Source of the DNA: Myxococcales bacterium
GTDB taxonomy: Bacteria; Myxococcota_A; Polyangia; Haliangiales; Haliangiaceae
Direction: 5' to 3'
Length of the DNA stretch: 64,000 bases
Assembly: GCA_016717005.1 (NCBI GenBank)
Contig: JADJUF010000008.1
Coordinates: forward strand, 325,501 to 389,500
Part shown: positions 7,782-16,496 of the stretch, piece after piece
Position numbering within the stretch: position 1 is the first letter of the stretch
How the letters are laid out: the number at the start of each line of letters is the position of its first letter
Notes under the pieces: model-generated
The model's input: only the letters and a program-made list of their open reading frames with translations
Databases searched by the model: none
Told to the model about the DNA's origin: nothing
Program-made: the position numbers and the translations under genes

Positions 7782-9041
7782 ATGGGCACCTGGCGCGCGC
7801 TCGCGGCGATCGCCGTCGCCATCGCGACGCTGGCGTGCACGCGTACGGCGCCGCCGCCGCTGCCGGCGCCGACCGCCGAGCCCGATCGCTTCCCGCACCC
7901 GGCCCACGCCACGCTGACCTGCACGCCGTGCCACGATCAGGCGGCCGCGGTCGCGGGCGCCGTGCGGGTGCCGGGCTCCGACGACCACGCCGCCTGCGAC
8001 GCCGCCGCGTGCCACGGCCCGGCCTTCATGGCGCCGCCGGACGCGCTGTGCCGGGTCTGCCACGTCGCGGTCGACCCGACCCGCACCGGGGCCTCGCCGC
8101 TGCGCCCGTACCCGGCGGTCGACGGCCTGCGGTCGCTGCCGTCGCGGTTCTCGCACGCGGTCCACCTCGACAACGCCACGATCGAGGACGCGGTCGGCTT
8201 CAACGTCGCGTGCACCGACTGTCACGAGGTCGACGCCGACGGCCGCCCGGCCACCGCCGGGCACCGCGCGTGCGCGCGCTGCCACGCCGACGAGGTCGGC
8301 CTGGTCGACGCGCCGGCGATGTCGACCTGCGCCGCCTGCCACCTCACCGGCGTCGCCGCGCGCACGCCCCGGCGCATGATCGTGCGCGACGTGCGCTTCG
8401 ATCACGGCCGCCACCGCGCCGACGCGCGCGGCGCGGTGATCTCCTGCTCGACCTGCCACCGCGACAGCCGCACCGCCGACCGCGACGGCCGGCTCCCCAA
8501 GCCGGTGCTGGCGGCGTGCGTGGCCTGCCACGACGACCCGGCCCGGGTGCCGATCACCAAGCGCATGCGGGTGTGCGAGACCTGCCACGCGTCGATCGCG
8601 CTGACCTTCGGCGCGCTCGCGCCGCGATCCCACCTGCCCGACACCGAGCGGCCCGTCGACCACACGCTCGCGTTCCGGCGCGATCACGCGGCCGAGGCCG
8701 CCGATGGGCGGCGCTGCGCCGGCTGTCACACGATGATGTCGGGCGCGCGCGAGGCCTCGTGCGACGAGTGCCACCAGGTCATGCGCCCCAGCGATCACAA
8801 CCTGACCTGGCGCGAGCTCGATCACGGCGCGCCGGCGATCGCCGATCGCGACCGCTGCGCCACCTGCCACGTCGCCGACGCGTGCAGCGCGTGCCACCAG
8901 CAGCGCCCGCGCTCGCACGGCCCCTTCGGCACCTTCGGCAGCGGCGACCACGGCGATCTGGCCCGGCAGAACCCGGCCACGTGCATCACCTGCCACGACA
9001 TCGCCGCCGACTGCCAGCCCTGCCACAGCGGTGCTCGGTGA
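7782..9041 (+). CDS. Multiheme c-type cytochrome lipoprotein (14-15 hemes)
   Basis: A 419-residue protein with a signal peptide ending IATLAC (lipidated Cys at residue 19). I count fourteen CXXCH heme-attachment motifs (CTPCH, CRVCH, CTDCH, CARCH, CAACH, CSTCH, CVACH, CETCH, CAGCH, CDECH, CATCH, CSACH, CITCH, CQPCH) plus one CX4CH (CDAAACH), i.e. 14-15 hemes in about 400 residues. FSHAVH, FDHGRH and similar FxHxxH patterns supply distal His ligands as in cytochrome c7/c3-like modules. Lipidation and position upstream of a barrel gene suggest it is the outer, possibly surface-exposed, cytochrome of an electron conduit. It overlaps the next gene by 4 bp (GTGA). Confidence 0.9.
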   Translation: MGTWRALAAIAVAIATLACTRTAPPPLPAPTAEPDRFPHPAHATLTCTPCHDQAAAVAGAVRVPGSDDHAACDAAACHGPAFMAPPDALCRVCHVAVDPTRTGASPLRPYPAVDGLRSLPSRFSHAVHLDNATIEDAVGFNVACTDCHEVDADGRPATAGHRACARCHADEVGLVDAPAMSTCAACHLTGVAARTPRRMIVRDVRFDHGRHRADARGAVISCSTCHRDSRTADRDGRLPKPVLAACVACHDDPARVPITKRMRVCETCHASIALTFGALAPRSHLPDTERPVDHTLAFRRDHAAEAADGRRCAGCHTMMSGAREASCDECHQVMRPSDHNLTWRELDHGAPAIADRDRCATCHVADACSACHQQRPRSHGPFGTFGSGDHGDLARQNPATCITCHDIAADCQPCHSGAR

Positions 9042-10705
9042 GCCGACCGTGGCTGACCGTGGCGGGCGTGGCGCTCGCGATCGCCCCGGCCGCGGCCGAG
9101 CGTCCGCCCCGGCTGCCGCCGACCTTGCCGGTCGCGCGCATGCCGACCACGCTGACGATGCGGCTCGCGCCGACCCCACCGCCGCCTGCGCCGGCGCCGC
9201 CACGTCCGCGCCGCCGCCGGGCCGCGCCGGCCCGCCGTGAGCCGGCGCCGCCGCGGGTCACCGCGCAGCTCGCGATCGGCATGGCGGTCGACGGCGCCGC
9301 GCTCCGCACCGCGGGCGACGCGCCCACCCCCGGCGTCACCGTCGGCGGCGCGCCCTTCACCGAGGGCGTCGACTACCGCGCCGCCCGCGCCTACGGTTTC
9401 GGCGAGGCGTTCCTGGGCAGCCGCGGCCTGGTCGTGCCCGGCATCTCCGCCTACCTCGCGTCGCGGTTCCGGCTGGCCCCGACGATCGCGTCGACGCCGC
9501 CGATCGTCGACGCCTGGGACAAGATCGATCCGCTGCAGGTGCGCGCGGCCTGGACCGAGGCCGACGGGGTGATCGACTCCGGCGCGCTGCGGACGCTGCG
9601 CATCCGCGGCGGCCGCCAGTACGTCTACGGGCCCGCGGTCGCGCACCTCGACGGCCTGGCGGCGACGTGGTCGACGTCGTGGCTGCGCACCAGCGTGTAC
9701 CTGGGCAGCCGCGTGCCCGACTGGGACAGCGGCGAGCTCGCGACGGCGCCGCGGCAGCTCATCACCGGCGGCGAGGTCGCGGTGACGCTGCGGCAGGGGC
9801 CGCGGCCGCTGGCGGTGCGCGTCCGCGCGCTGCGCTACGCCGACGCCAGCCACAGCGACGTCACGGTCGACTGGACCCCGCGCCCGGACGTGGCGCTCGC
9901 GCTGACGTCGCGCCTCGCCGGCCGCGAGGTCGCGCGCCACCACGCCAGCATGCGCGTCCGGGTCTCGGCCGAGACCCGGCTGGTGTTCGACGCGGATCTG
10001 CGCCGCCGCGCCGACTGGGTCTGGGACTACGACCTGCGCGACGACGACCCCGGCCGGCCGCGCCGCTACCTCGACCTGGGGCCGCGCCTGCCGCGCACGA
10101 CCGTGCGCGGGCGCGCCGGCACGGTGCTGCTCGACAACATCGACGCGCTGGTCTTCGGCGGGCTCGCCTTCGACGGCCGCGGGGTCGACCCGACGCCGAG
10201 CTTCACCAGCGCCGGGTGGGTCGAGGGCGGCGGCGCGCTCGAGATCCGGATGCGGCGCACGGTGGCGCTGACCTTGACCGGCCTGGCCCGGGTGTACAGC
10301 CGGGTCGACGCGGCCCCGGCCGCGGTCGTGACCGACGAGGAGGACCAGATCCAGGCGCTGGCGTGGCCGACCCGGAACGTCGGCGAGCGCAACTTGATCG
10401 AGGGTGGCGCGCAGGTCCGGTTCACCGGCGGCGCGCGCAAGTTCTCGGTCAGCGGCGAGCTCTACGCCCGCCGCACGCGCTACGCGCAGCTGTACGTCGA
10501 CGACGCGGACGTGTCCCCGGCCCCCGAGATGACCGATCCCCTCGACGACACCACCGTCCATGGCGGCGGGCGGTTCGTGTTCGAGGCCTGGATCTCGCCG
10601 CGCATGCGCGTGCGCAGCGAGTACGAGCTGTCGAGCCGGTTCGCCAGCGCCCCCGAGATCGCCGGGCTCAAGGCGCTGCGCATCGTCGCCGAGGGCCGCT
10701 ACTGA
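9038..10705 (+). CDS. Outer-membrane beta-barrel protein between two cytochrome genes
   Basis: 555 residues from a GTG inside the preceding stop (GTGA overlap). A short signal peptide (LTVAGVALAIAPAAA) is followed by a Pro/Arg-rich stretch to about residue 75. Then come many alternating hydrophobic/polar strands of 8-12 residues (for example LRTLRIRGGRQYVYG, AVTLRQ, VRVRALRYA, AVRVSAETRLVFDADLRRR-like). The chain ends in Tyr, as expected for a barrel recognised by the BAM machinery. I do not recognise a named family; it is shorter than MtrB (about 650-700 residues). By context it is the porin of a porin-cytochrome complex. The next gene overlaps it by 1 bp (TGATG). Confidence 0.7.
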   Translation: MSRPWLTVAGVALAIAPAAAERPPRLPPTLPVARMPTTLTMRLAPTPPPPAPAPPRPRRRRAAPARREPAPPRVTAQLAIGMAVDGAALRTAGDAPTPGVTVGGAPFTEGVDYRAARAYGFGEAFLGSRGLVVPGISAYLASRFRLAPTIASTPPIVDAWDKIDPLQVRAAWTEADGVIDSGALRTLRIRGGRQYVYGPAVAHLDGLAATWSTSWLRTSVYLGSRVPDWDSGELATAPRQLITGGEVAVTLRQGPRPLAVRVRALRYADASHSDVTVDWTPRPDVALALTSRLAGREVARHHASMRVRVSAETRLVFDADLRRRADWVWDYDLRDDDPGRPRRYLDLGPRLPRTTVRGRAGTVLLDNIDALVFGGLAFDGRGVDPTPSFTSAGWVEGGGALEIRMRRTVALTLTGLARVYSRVDAAPAAVVTDEEDQIQALAWPTRNVGERNLIEGGAQVRFTGGARKFSVSGELYARRTRYAQLYVDDADVSPAPEMTDPLDDTTVHGGGRFVFEAWISPRMRVRSEYELSSRFASAPEIAGLKALRIVAEGRY

Positions 10706-12183
10706 TGCGGGCCTGGCCGTGCGTGCTCGCGCTCGGCGCGCTGCTCGCGCTGGCGCGCCCGGCGCGCGCCGATCAGCCGATCGGGTTCGATCACCCGATC
10801 CACGAGGGCAAGGTCGTGGTCCAGGGCGGCGCCGAGGTCGGCTGCGCCAGCTGCCACCCCATCACCGCGCGCGGCGCGCTGATCGGGCGCCCGGACCACC
10901 GGGCCTGCTTCGGCGCGTGCCACGGCCCGGCGCCGACCCGGGCCGCGCCCGACCTCGAGGCGCGCGCGCGCGTGTGCCAGACGTGCCACGCCCCGACGGC
11001 CCTCGCGGCGCGCCGCCCGACCGTCGCCTACCCGCCGTACGCGCTCGACGCCGACTTCGGGATCACCTTCGGCCATCGCCACCACGCCGCCGCGGACTGC
11101 ACGACCTGCCACGCCGTCCCCGGCGGCCCGGCGCGGGCGACCGCGGTCCACGGCCGGTGCGCGACCTGCCACACCGCGACCGCGGCGCCGCGCATGCCCG
11201 ACTGCGGCGGCTGCCACGCCGCCGGGTTCGGCGCCAACGTGCGCCCCAAGCTGGTCGCGCGCGAGCTCGCGGTCGGCGCCGCGTTCGATCACGGGCGCCA
11301 CCGCCGCCGGGCGCCGATCGCCGCCGCGCTGGCGTGCGCGACCTGCCACCAGGCGATCGCCGCGACCGACGACCTCGAGCTGCCGGCCCCGACGGTCGCC
11401 ACCTGTTCGGGCGCCGGCTGCCACGACGGCCAGGCCGCGTTCGCCACCACCACCGCGTGCACGCGCTGCCACACCCGCGCGCCGACCGACCCGTTCGCCG
11501 TGGCCCGGCCGCTGGCCCGTTTCGGGCACGCCGGCCACGACGCGCGCACGCCGCTGGCGGCCTGCACCGCGTGCCACCGGCTCGACGGCGATCGCCAGGT
11601 GCGCACCGCCGGCCACGACGCGTGCGCCGGATGCCACGCCGCCGACTTCGGCGCGCGCGCGCCGACGATCTGCGGCGCCTGCCACGGCGCCACCGAGCCG
11701 TGGCGGCACCTGGTCGCCGATCGCGCGCCGCCGCCGCGGTCGGAGTTCGGCGTCGAGTTCGATCACCGCCGCCACGCGGCGCAGCCGTGCGCGCGCTGCC
11801 ACGTCCACGACACCGCCGCCGCCGAGCTCCGGCCACCGCGCGGCCACGACGCGTGCACCGGGGCTGGGTGCCACGCCGGCGCGGGCGGCCCGGCGCCGGC
11901 GCTGGCCGCCTGCGCCGCGTGCCACGGCCTCGGTCGCGCCGACGCCCGCGACCTCGCGCGGACGAGCGCGCCGTGGTCGGTGCGGGCCCGGTTCCGCCAC
12001 GCACCGCACCGGACCGACGGTGACGCCGCGCTGGCGTGCACCGCGTGCCACGGCGACGTCGCGACCGCCGCGTCGATCGCGGCGATCGGCGGCCCGCCCA
12101 AGGCCGCGTGCGCCGACTGCCACGACGGCGCGCGCGCGTTCCGCATGACCGGCCACGGCTGCGCGCGGTGTCATGGCCAGTGA
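10705..12183 (+). CDS. Periplasmic multiheme c-type cytochrome (15-18 hemes)
   Basis: A 492-residue protein with a cleavable signal peptide (ALGALLALARPARA, then DQPIGFDHPIH) and no lipobox. It has fifteen CXXCH motifs from CASCH near residue 48 to the final CARCH, plus one CX3CH (CFGACH) and two CX4CH (CSGAGCH, CTGAGCH), so 15-18 hemes. Repeated FDHxxH/FGHxxH patterns give axial ligands. It is a soluble periplasmic partner of the MtrA/OmaB type by topology and context; sequence family is not claimed. The ATG overlaps the barrel gene's stop and its own end overlaps the next gene by 11 bp, so all four genes are coupled. Confidence 0.9.
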   Translation: MRAWPCVLALGALLALARPARADQPIGFDHPIHEGKVVVQGGAEVGCASCHPITARGALIGRPDHRACFGACHGPAPTRAAPDLEARARVCQTCHAPTALAARRPTVAYPPYALDADFGITFGHRHHAAADCTTCHAVPGGPARATAVHGRCATCHTATAAPRMPDCGGCHAAGFGANVRPKLVARELAVGAAFDHGRHRRRAPIAAALACATCHQAIAATDDLELPAPTVATCSGAGCHDGQAAFATTTACTRCHTRAPTDPFAVARPLARFGHAGHDARTPLAACTACHRLDGDRQVRTAGHDACAGCHAADFGARAPTICGACHGATEPWRHLVADRAPPPRSEFGVEFDHRRHAAQPCARCHVHDTAAAELRPPRGHDACTGAGCHAGAGGPAPALAACAACHGLGRADARDLARTSAPWSVRARFRHAPHRTDGDAALACTACHGDVATAASIAAIGGPPKAACADCHDGARAFRMTGHGCARCHGQ

Positions 12184-12523
12184 CCGATGGCCCCGGCGCG
12201 TGATCATCGCGATGGCGGCGGTCATCGGCGGCTGCCTCGCGTACGCCCTGGCCGACTGGGGCGGCTGGCCGCGCCTCACCTACGATCCGTACGCCGCGCG
12301 GTGGTCGTGGCGCTCGGGCGCGACCCCGACGGTGCCGATCAACTACTACGGCGGCCTGATCTGGGCGGGCGCGGGCGCCGCGCTCGGCGCGGTGATCGGG
12401 GCGGTCGTGGCGCGCTGGCCGGGCGCGCGGACGGCGCGAGCGCGGGCCTTGGCGCTGGCGTGGGCCCTCACGGCGTTCGGCCTCGCCGGGACGTACTACC
12501 TCTGGAACCTGTGGCCGTTCTGA
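12173..12523 (+). CDS. Small three-helix membrane protein of the cytochrome operon
   Basis: A 116-residue protein whose ATG lies 11 bp inside the end of the periplasmic cytochrome gene. Three hydrophobic segments are visible: IIAMAAVIGGCLAYALA, then YYGGLIWAGAGAALGAVIGAVVA, then ALAWALTAFGLAGTYYLW. Trp/Tyr-rich edges border them, ending WNLWPF. No heme motif, cofactor motif or known family is recognised. Coupled translation implies a part in assembling or feeding the cytochrome conduit, for example an inner-membrane anchor, but this is inference. Confidence 0.65.
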   Translation: MASDRWPRRVIIAMAAVIGGCLAYALADWGGWPRLTYDPYAARWSWRSGATPTVPINYYGGLIWAGAGAALGAVIGAVVARWPGARTARARALALAWALTAFGLAGTYYLWNLWPF

Positions 12524-12616
12524 CCCGGCGGCGGCCGCGGCGCCGGCGCGCGCTGATCGACGGCGACGCGTAAGCGCGAGCCGCGTGCGCGCGTTGGCAT
12601 GGCGAGGTCCCCAGCC

Positions 12617-13507
12617 ATGCCCCACACCAGCCCCGCCGTTCGCCCCGCCCTCCGCCCCGCCCTCGCGCTCCTCACCGCCCTCGCCGCCGCCGCCGCGGGC
12701 TGCGCCGGCGGCTCCTTCGCCGGGACCGGCAAGCCGGCGATGACCGCGACCGCCCCACCGCCATCGGAAGGTCGCGCGGTCCCGGCCGCGCCCCCGAGCT
12801 CGATCGCGCCCGCGAGCGTGGTCCTCGACGGCCCCGGCCCCGCGGCGCCGCCCGACGAGCGGCCCGGCCTGGCCACCGCCTGGGGCGAGACGACGTGGTC
12901 GCCGATCACGACCACGCCGTTCGTGCGCGCCGAGGCGCGGCCGTGGGCCACCGCGGTCTTGCACTACAACGACGCCGACGGCGTGCGCGCCCACGCCAGC
13001 TACGTCGGCGCGGCGATCGCGCCGCTCGAGGCCTACGCGGGCAGCGGCGACGTCGCGGTCGCGCTGATCGACGACGGCGGCGACATCCTGCCCGGCGTCG
13101 CCGTCGGCGGGCGCAACCTGGTCGCCGCCACCGACGGCGCGCGCTACCGGATCGCGGTCCGCAACCTGACCGAGGCCCGGTTCGAGGTCGTGACCTCGGT
13201 CGACGGGCTCGACGTGCTCGACGGCCGGCCCGCCGGGTTCGATCGTCGGGGCTACGTGATCGAGCCGCACGGCGAGCTGATCATCGACGGCTTCCGCCAG
13301 TCCAACGACGAGGTGGCCGCGTTCCGGTTCGGACGGGTCGCCAGCTCGTACGCCGCCCGCACGACCGGCGACGCCAACGTCGGCGTCATCGGGGTCGCGC
13401 TGTTCGCCGAGCGCGGCGCCCGCTGGACCCCGGCCGAGCTCGAGCGCCGCGACCGCGCCGCGCCGTTCCCCGGCGAGCCCGGGCGTGGCTACGCCGCGGC
13501 GCCGTGA
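12617..13507 (+). CDS. Lipoprotein of unknown function
   Basis: The ATG at 12617 is preferred over an in-frame ATG at 12599 because GAGG stands 9 nt upstream. The product has 296 residues: signal peptide with lipobox (LAAAAAGC), a Pro/Ala-rich linker to about residue 85, then a compact beta-rich domain (about 200 residues) with segments such as AVLHYNDADGVRAHASYVG, RYRIAVRNLTEARFEVVTSV and GYVIEPHGELIIDGFRQSND. The last is reminiscent of a jelly-roll or Ig-like fold. No catalytic motif is visible. It is separated from the cytochrome operon by about 90 bp and may have its own promoter. Confidence 0.65.
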   Translation: MPHTSPAVRPALRPALALLTALAAAAAGCAGGSFAGTGKPAMTATAPPPSEGRAVPAAPPSSIAPASVVLDGPGPAAPPDERPGLATAWGETTWSPITTTPFVRAEARPWATAVLHYNDADGVRAHASYVGAAIAPLEAYAGSGDVAVALIDDGGDILPGVAVGGRNLVAATDGARYRIAVRNLTEARFEVVTSVDGLDVLDGRPAGFDRRGYVIEPHGELIIDGFRQSNDEVAAFRFGRVASSYAARTTGDANVGVIGVALFAERGARWTPAELERRDRAAPFPGEPGRGYAAAP

Positions 13508-13587
13508 CGTGAGGCCGCGCACGCTCGCCGTCGGCGATGCCGCGCCGGTCGGTGGCCCCGTGGCCGACGGCGCTCGCGCAGTTGATC

Positions 13588-13593
13588 TATCAT
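13588..13593 (+). promoter_or_regulatory. -10 box TATCAT, 7 nt before ATG 13601
   Basis: TATCAT is an AT-rich hexamer in a GC-rich region and ends 7 nt before the FHA-regulator start, with no Shine-Dalgarno in between. It predicts a leaderless transcript. Confidence 0.6.
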
Positions 13594-13600
13594 CGTCGAC

Positions 13601-14479
13601 ATGAACTGCGCCGTGTGTGCCCGTCAGCCGGTCGAGAGTGGGCTCCTGTGCGAGGACTGCCGGGACGAGATCGCGGGACCGCTGGGGCTCGTGCCTGAGC
13701 AGATCATGGCCACCACGGCCAAGCCCACCGGCGCGGTCCTGATCGATCCCTGGGGCCGCCCCCACGGCGTCGACGCGCGCACGCTCCTGGGCCGCCAGCT
13801 CGAGGGCGCGGGCATCAGCATCCTCGAGAGCTCGGTGTCACGGCACCACGCCCACCTGTCGATCGATCCCGTGCGCAAGGCCTGGTCGCTGCGCGATCTC
13901 GGCTCGGCCAACGGCACGATGGTCAACGACCAGACCATCACCGACGCGGTCGTGCTGCGCGCCGGTGACCGGGTGGTCCTGGGCCAGGTCGGCTTCTACT
14001 TCGTCGCCGACGGCCGCGACTTCCCGCCGGTCGTGATCGATCCGGCGATCAGCTCGACCCTGCGGCCGGCCGATCGGGTCCGGACCCCGGTCGAGGAGAA
14101 CGAGTTCGAGCGCGAGAGCACCGACGTCGGGCTGCCGACGCTCGACGTCCGCCTGCTCGAGCCGACCGGCGGTGGCGGTGGGCTGGTCGAGGTCGACGGC
14201 AAGCAGGTCCAGTTGACCGCCACCCAGTTCGAGTTCTTCGCCCTGCTGGTGCGGCGCATGGCCGACGAGGCCCACCAGCCGCACCTCGTGCGCGGGTTCG
14301 TCCGCACGTCCGAGCTGATCGGCGATCTGTCGTGGGACACGCGCGATCCCGGCGACAACCACGTCAAGCAGCTCGTGCGCCGGGTGCGCCGGGCGCTGGT
14401 CAAGGTCGAGATCGGCGATCTGATCGAGTCGCGCCACCGGTTCGGCTACCGCCTGCGCGTGATCCCGAACCTGGCGTGA
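13601..14479 (+). CDS. FHA-domain winged-helix regulator with N-terminal zinc knuckle
   Basis: 292 residues in three parts. Residues 1-25 have CxxC-x10-CxxC (CAVC...CEDC), a likely zinc knuckle. An FHA domain follows (LGRQ...SSVSRHHAHLSI...DLGSANGTMVN, the R, S, H and N-G residues for phosphothreonine binding all present). The C-terminal region from about residue 185 reads VQLTATQFEFFALLVRR...NHVKQLVRRVRRALVK...ESRHRFGYRLRV, an OmpR/PhoB-type winged helix. It probably converts a Ser/Thr-kinase signal into DNA binding. No kinase gene is adjacent. FHA fused to a trans_reg_C-like helix is found in actinobacterial EmbR, but the domain order here is different. Confidence 0.8.
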   Translation: MNCAVCARQPVESGLLCEDCRDEIAGPLGLVPEQIMATTAKPTGAVLIDPWGRPHGVDARTLLGRQLEGAGISILESSVSRHHAHLSIDPVRKAWSLRDLGSANGTMVNDQTITDAVVLRAGDRVVLGQVGFYFVADGRDFPPVVIDPAISSTLRPADRVRTPVEENEFERESTDVGLPTLDVRLLEPTGGGGGLVEVDGKQVQLTATQFEFFALLVRRMADEAHQPHLVRGFVRTSELIGDLSWDTRDPGDNHVKQLVRRVRRALVKVEIGDLIESRHRFGYRLRVIPNLA

Positions 14480-14585
14480 CGGCGCGTACCCGATCCCTAC
14501 CTCGGCTCTGCCCGCGCGTGACCTCGCGCCGGGCCGCGGTCCGACGTAGGTTCTCGGCCACGCCCCCTGCGGGCAAGGAGCACCC

Positions 14586-15497
14586 ATGTCGCGCACCGTC
14601 ACGTTCGTCCTGTCCTCGCTGGTGACCGCCGCCGTCGCCGTCCCCGCCGCGGTCGCGCAGCCGACCCCGAAGTTCGAGTACGGCAAGGCCGAGGAGCTCA
14701 AGGACGTGAAGAAGGCCGAGTGGTCCGCCACGGCCGAGGCCGGCCTGGTCTTCACCACCGGCAACTCGCGCACGACGACCGTGTCGGCCGGGGCGAAGGC
14801 CTTCCGCAAGGAGAAGCAGAACAAGTTCTCGGCCGAGGCGTCGGGGACGCTGGCGCGCGCGTCGACGCTGGCGGCCGATGACCGCGACGGCAACATGATC
14901 CTCAACGCCAGCGAGGTGACGCGGGCCACCAAGAACTCGGCCGAGGCGTACCAGGTCAAGCTGCGCTACGACCGGTTCCTGTCGACGTACAACTCGCTGT
15001 TCGTGGCCGCGCTCGGCGGCGCCGACATCGTCGCCGGCAAGGACTTCGCGGGCGGTGGCCAGGTCGGCTACGCCCGCCTGCTCTACAAGACCGAGCGCCA
15101 CGAGGTCACCGCCGAGATCGGCTACGACTTCAGCTACGAGAACTACGTCGACAGCGCCGCCGACTCGCTCGCGATCCACTCGGCGCGCGGCTTCATCGGC
15201 TACAAGGGCAAGCTGTCCGAGGTGACGAGCGTCGACGGCTCGCTCGAGCTGCTGACCAACGTCAACGAGCAGAGCTCCACGGTCGCCGCGTTCGAGGACG
15301 TCCGCGCCAACGCGGCGGCCAGCCTGTCGACCAAGCTCACCAAGTCGGTGTCGTTCTCGTTCGGCCTGCTCGCGAAGTTCGACAACGTGCCGGCGCCGCT
15401 GTCGCTCGCGGGCTTCACGCTCGACCCGAACAACCCGCCCGAGGCGCTCAAGCTCGACACGACCACCAAGGCGTCGCTGATCATCAACTTCCTGTGA
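14586..15497 (+). CDS. DUF481-family outer-membrane protein
   Basis: 303 residues with a cleavable signal peptide (VTAAVAVPAAVA, then QPTPKFEYG). The mature part matches the DUF481 pattern: W-S-A-T-A-E-A-G-L-V-F-T-T-G-N-S-R-T near residue 45, alternating barrel strands, and a C-terminal strand ending IINFL with the terminal aromatic one residue from the end. Members are salt-stress-related outer-membrane proteins of unclear transport role. AAGGAG about 5 nt before the ATG is a good Shine-Dalgarno, and TAGGTT at 14547-14552 is a possible -10 with a roughly 30-nt leader, unlike the leaderless genes around it. Confidence 0.85.
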   Translation: MSRTVTFVLSSLVTAAVAVPAAVAQPTPKFEYGKAEELKDVKKAEWSATAEAGLVFTTGNSRTTTVSAGAKAFRKEKQNKFSAEASGTLARASTLAADDRDGNMILNASEVTRATKNSAEAYQVKLRYDRFLSTYNSLFVAALGGADIVAGKDFAGGGQVGYARLLYKTERHEVTAEIGYDFSYENYVDSAADSLAIHSARGFIGYKGKLSEVTSVDGSLELLTNVNEQSSTVAAFEDVRANAAASLSTKLTKSVSFSFGLLAKFDNVPAPLSLAGFTLDPNNPPEALKLDTTTKASLIINFL

Positions 15498-15578
15498 TCG
15501 GCCGCCCCAGGCTGGGCGCGAGCGCGCCACCGACGACGATCGGCCGCGCGCCGCGCCGGCCAGGCGCTGGTCGCCGGC

Positions 15579-16016
15579 TCACGACTTGGTGGGCGTGGCC
15601 GCGAGGGCCTCGAGGACCGCGCGCAGCTGCTTGCTCTTGAGCTTGCCGAGCCGCGCGGCCCACCCACGCTCGACCACGTCGGCCGCGCGCTTGACCTCCG
15701 CCGCCCACTGACGCCCGCGCGCGGCCAGGCGGACGCGCTTGATCACGCCGTGATCAGGATCGGGGTAGCGCTCGACCAGGCGCTCGCGCTCGAGGTCGTC
15801 GACCAGGTCGCCCAGCGTCTGCTTGGCGACGCCCAGCACGGTGACCAGCGACGACAGGCGCAGGCCGCCCGGCTCGATCAGCGTCAGGATCTGTGCCTGC
15901 GCGGGGCGCAGCGCGGGGAAGCCCAGCTCGTGCAGCCGCGCGTCGACCGCGCTGGCCAGCTCGAGCGTTGGCCCCAGGAGCAGGGCGCGGATATCGCGGC
16001 GGGGTTCTCGGGCCAT
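15579..16016 (-). CDS. MarR-family transcriptional regulator
   Basis: 145 residues, standard MarR length. A dimerisation helix is followed by a winged helix: LRPAQAQILTLIEPGGLRLSSLVTVLG (helices 2-3), VAKQTLGDLVDDLERERLVERYPD as the recognition helix, and the wing DPDHGVIKRVRLAARGRQ. It then returns to a C-terminal dimerisation helix. Ligand and target are unknown. It converges on the DUF481 gene with about 80 bp between stops and is preceded by a 110-bp gap that may hold its own operator. The downstream neighbour on the same strand is unrelated. Confidence 0.85.
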   Translation of the reverse strand: MAREPRRDIRALLLGPTLELASAVDARLHELGFPALRPAQAQILTLIEPGGLRLSSLVTVLGVAKQTLGDLVDDLERERLVERYPDPDHGVIKRVRLAARGRQWAAEVKRAADVVERGWAARLGKLKSKQLRAVLEALAATPTKS

Positions 16017-16125
16017 GGTTCAAATCGCGACCGGCGAACGGAAGGCGTCATAGCAGACCCGGTGGACGCGTGAAACGCCGCGCCGCCACAAAGTCCGGAA
16101 AGCGGACGACCGCACGTGCCGCGGC

Positions 16126-16464
16126 TTACGCCGCCGTCGTCGCCCGCGCGAGTTCCGCCGACATCGTCCCCGTCGCGATACGCCGCCACATCCGGAAGTC
16201 GCCCCGCAGCGACCACAGCAGGTGCCGGGCCGAGTGCCACGACGCCGGCCGGTTGCGCTCGAACGCGAAGTGCCCGATCCAGGCCAGGCCGTAGCCGCAG
16301 ACCGGCGCCGCGAGGATGGCCGCCGGCACCAGCGGCGTGGCCGCGACGCACGCCATCGCCAGGGTCGTCCCCGCGAAGTGCAGCGCCCGGCAGGTCGGGT
16401 CGAGGTGCTGCGACACGTAGTACGGCCAGAACTCCTCGAACGTTTGCGGCGTGTCGACGTCCAT
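16126..16464 (-). CDS. Mpo1-like (DUF962) membrane protein
   Basis: 112 residues. The pattern F-W-P-Y-Y-V-S-Q-H, then C-R-A-L-H-F-A-G-T, W-I-G-H-F-A-F-E-R-N-R-P-A and W-S-L-R-G-D-F-R-M-W is the DUF962/Mpo1 signature, including the His residues (QH, LHF, GHF) thought to bind iron. Two hydrophobic segments lie between. Yeast Mpo1 is a dioxygenase of 2-hydroxy fatty acids; the bacterial role is inferred only from family. It lies 32 bp upstream of the cupredoxin gene's 3' end on the same strand, with a separate start. Confidence 0.85.
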   Translation of the reverse strand: MDVDTPQTFEEFWPYYVSQHLDPTCRALHFAGTTLAMACVAATPLVPAAILAAPVCGYGLAWIGHFAFERNRPASWHSARHLLWSLRGDFRMWRRIATGTMSAELARATTAA

Positions 16465-16496
16465 GGCCGGGTGGTACCGCGTCCCGGCCCGGCTGG

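Noticed and set aside
5997..9203. Open minus-strand frame of 1,068 codons opposite the cytochrome locus
   Set aside because: Antisense to genes with clear heme motifs; no domains, skewed composition.
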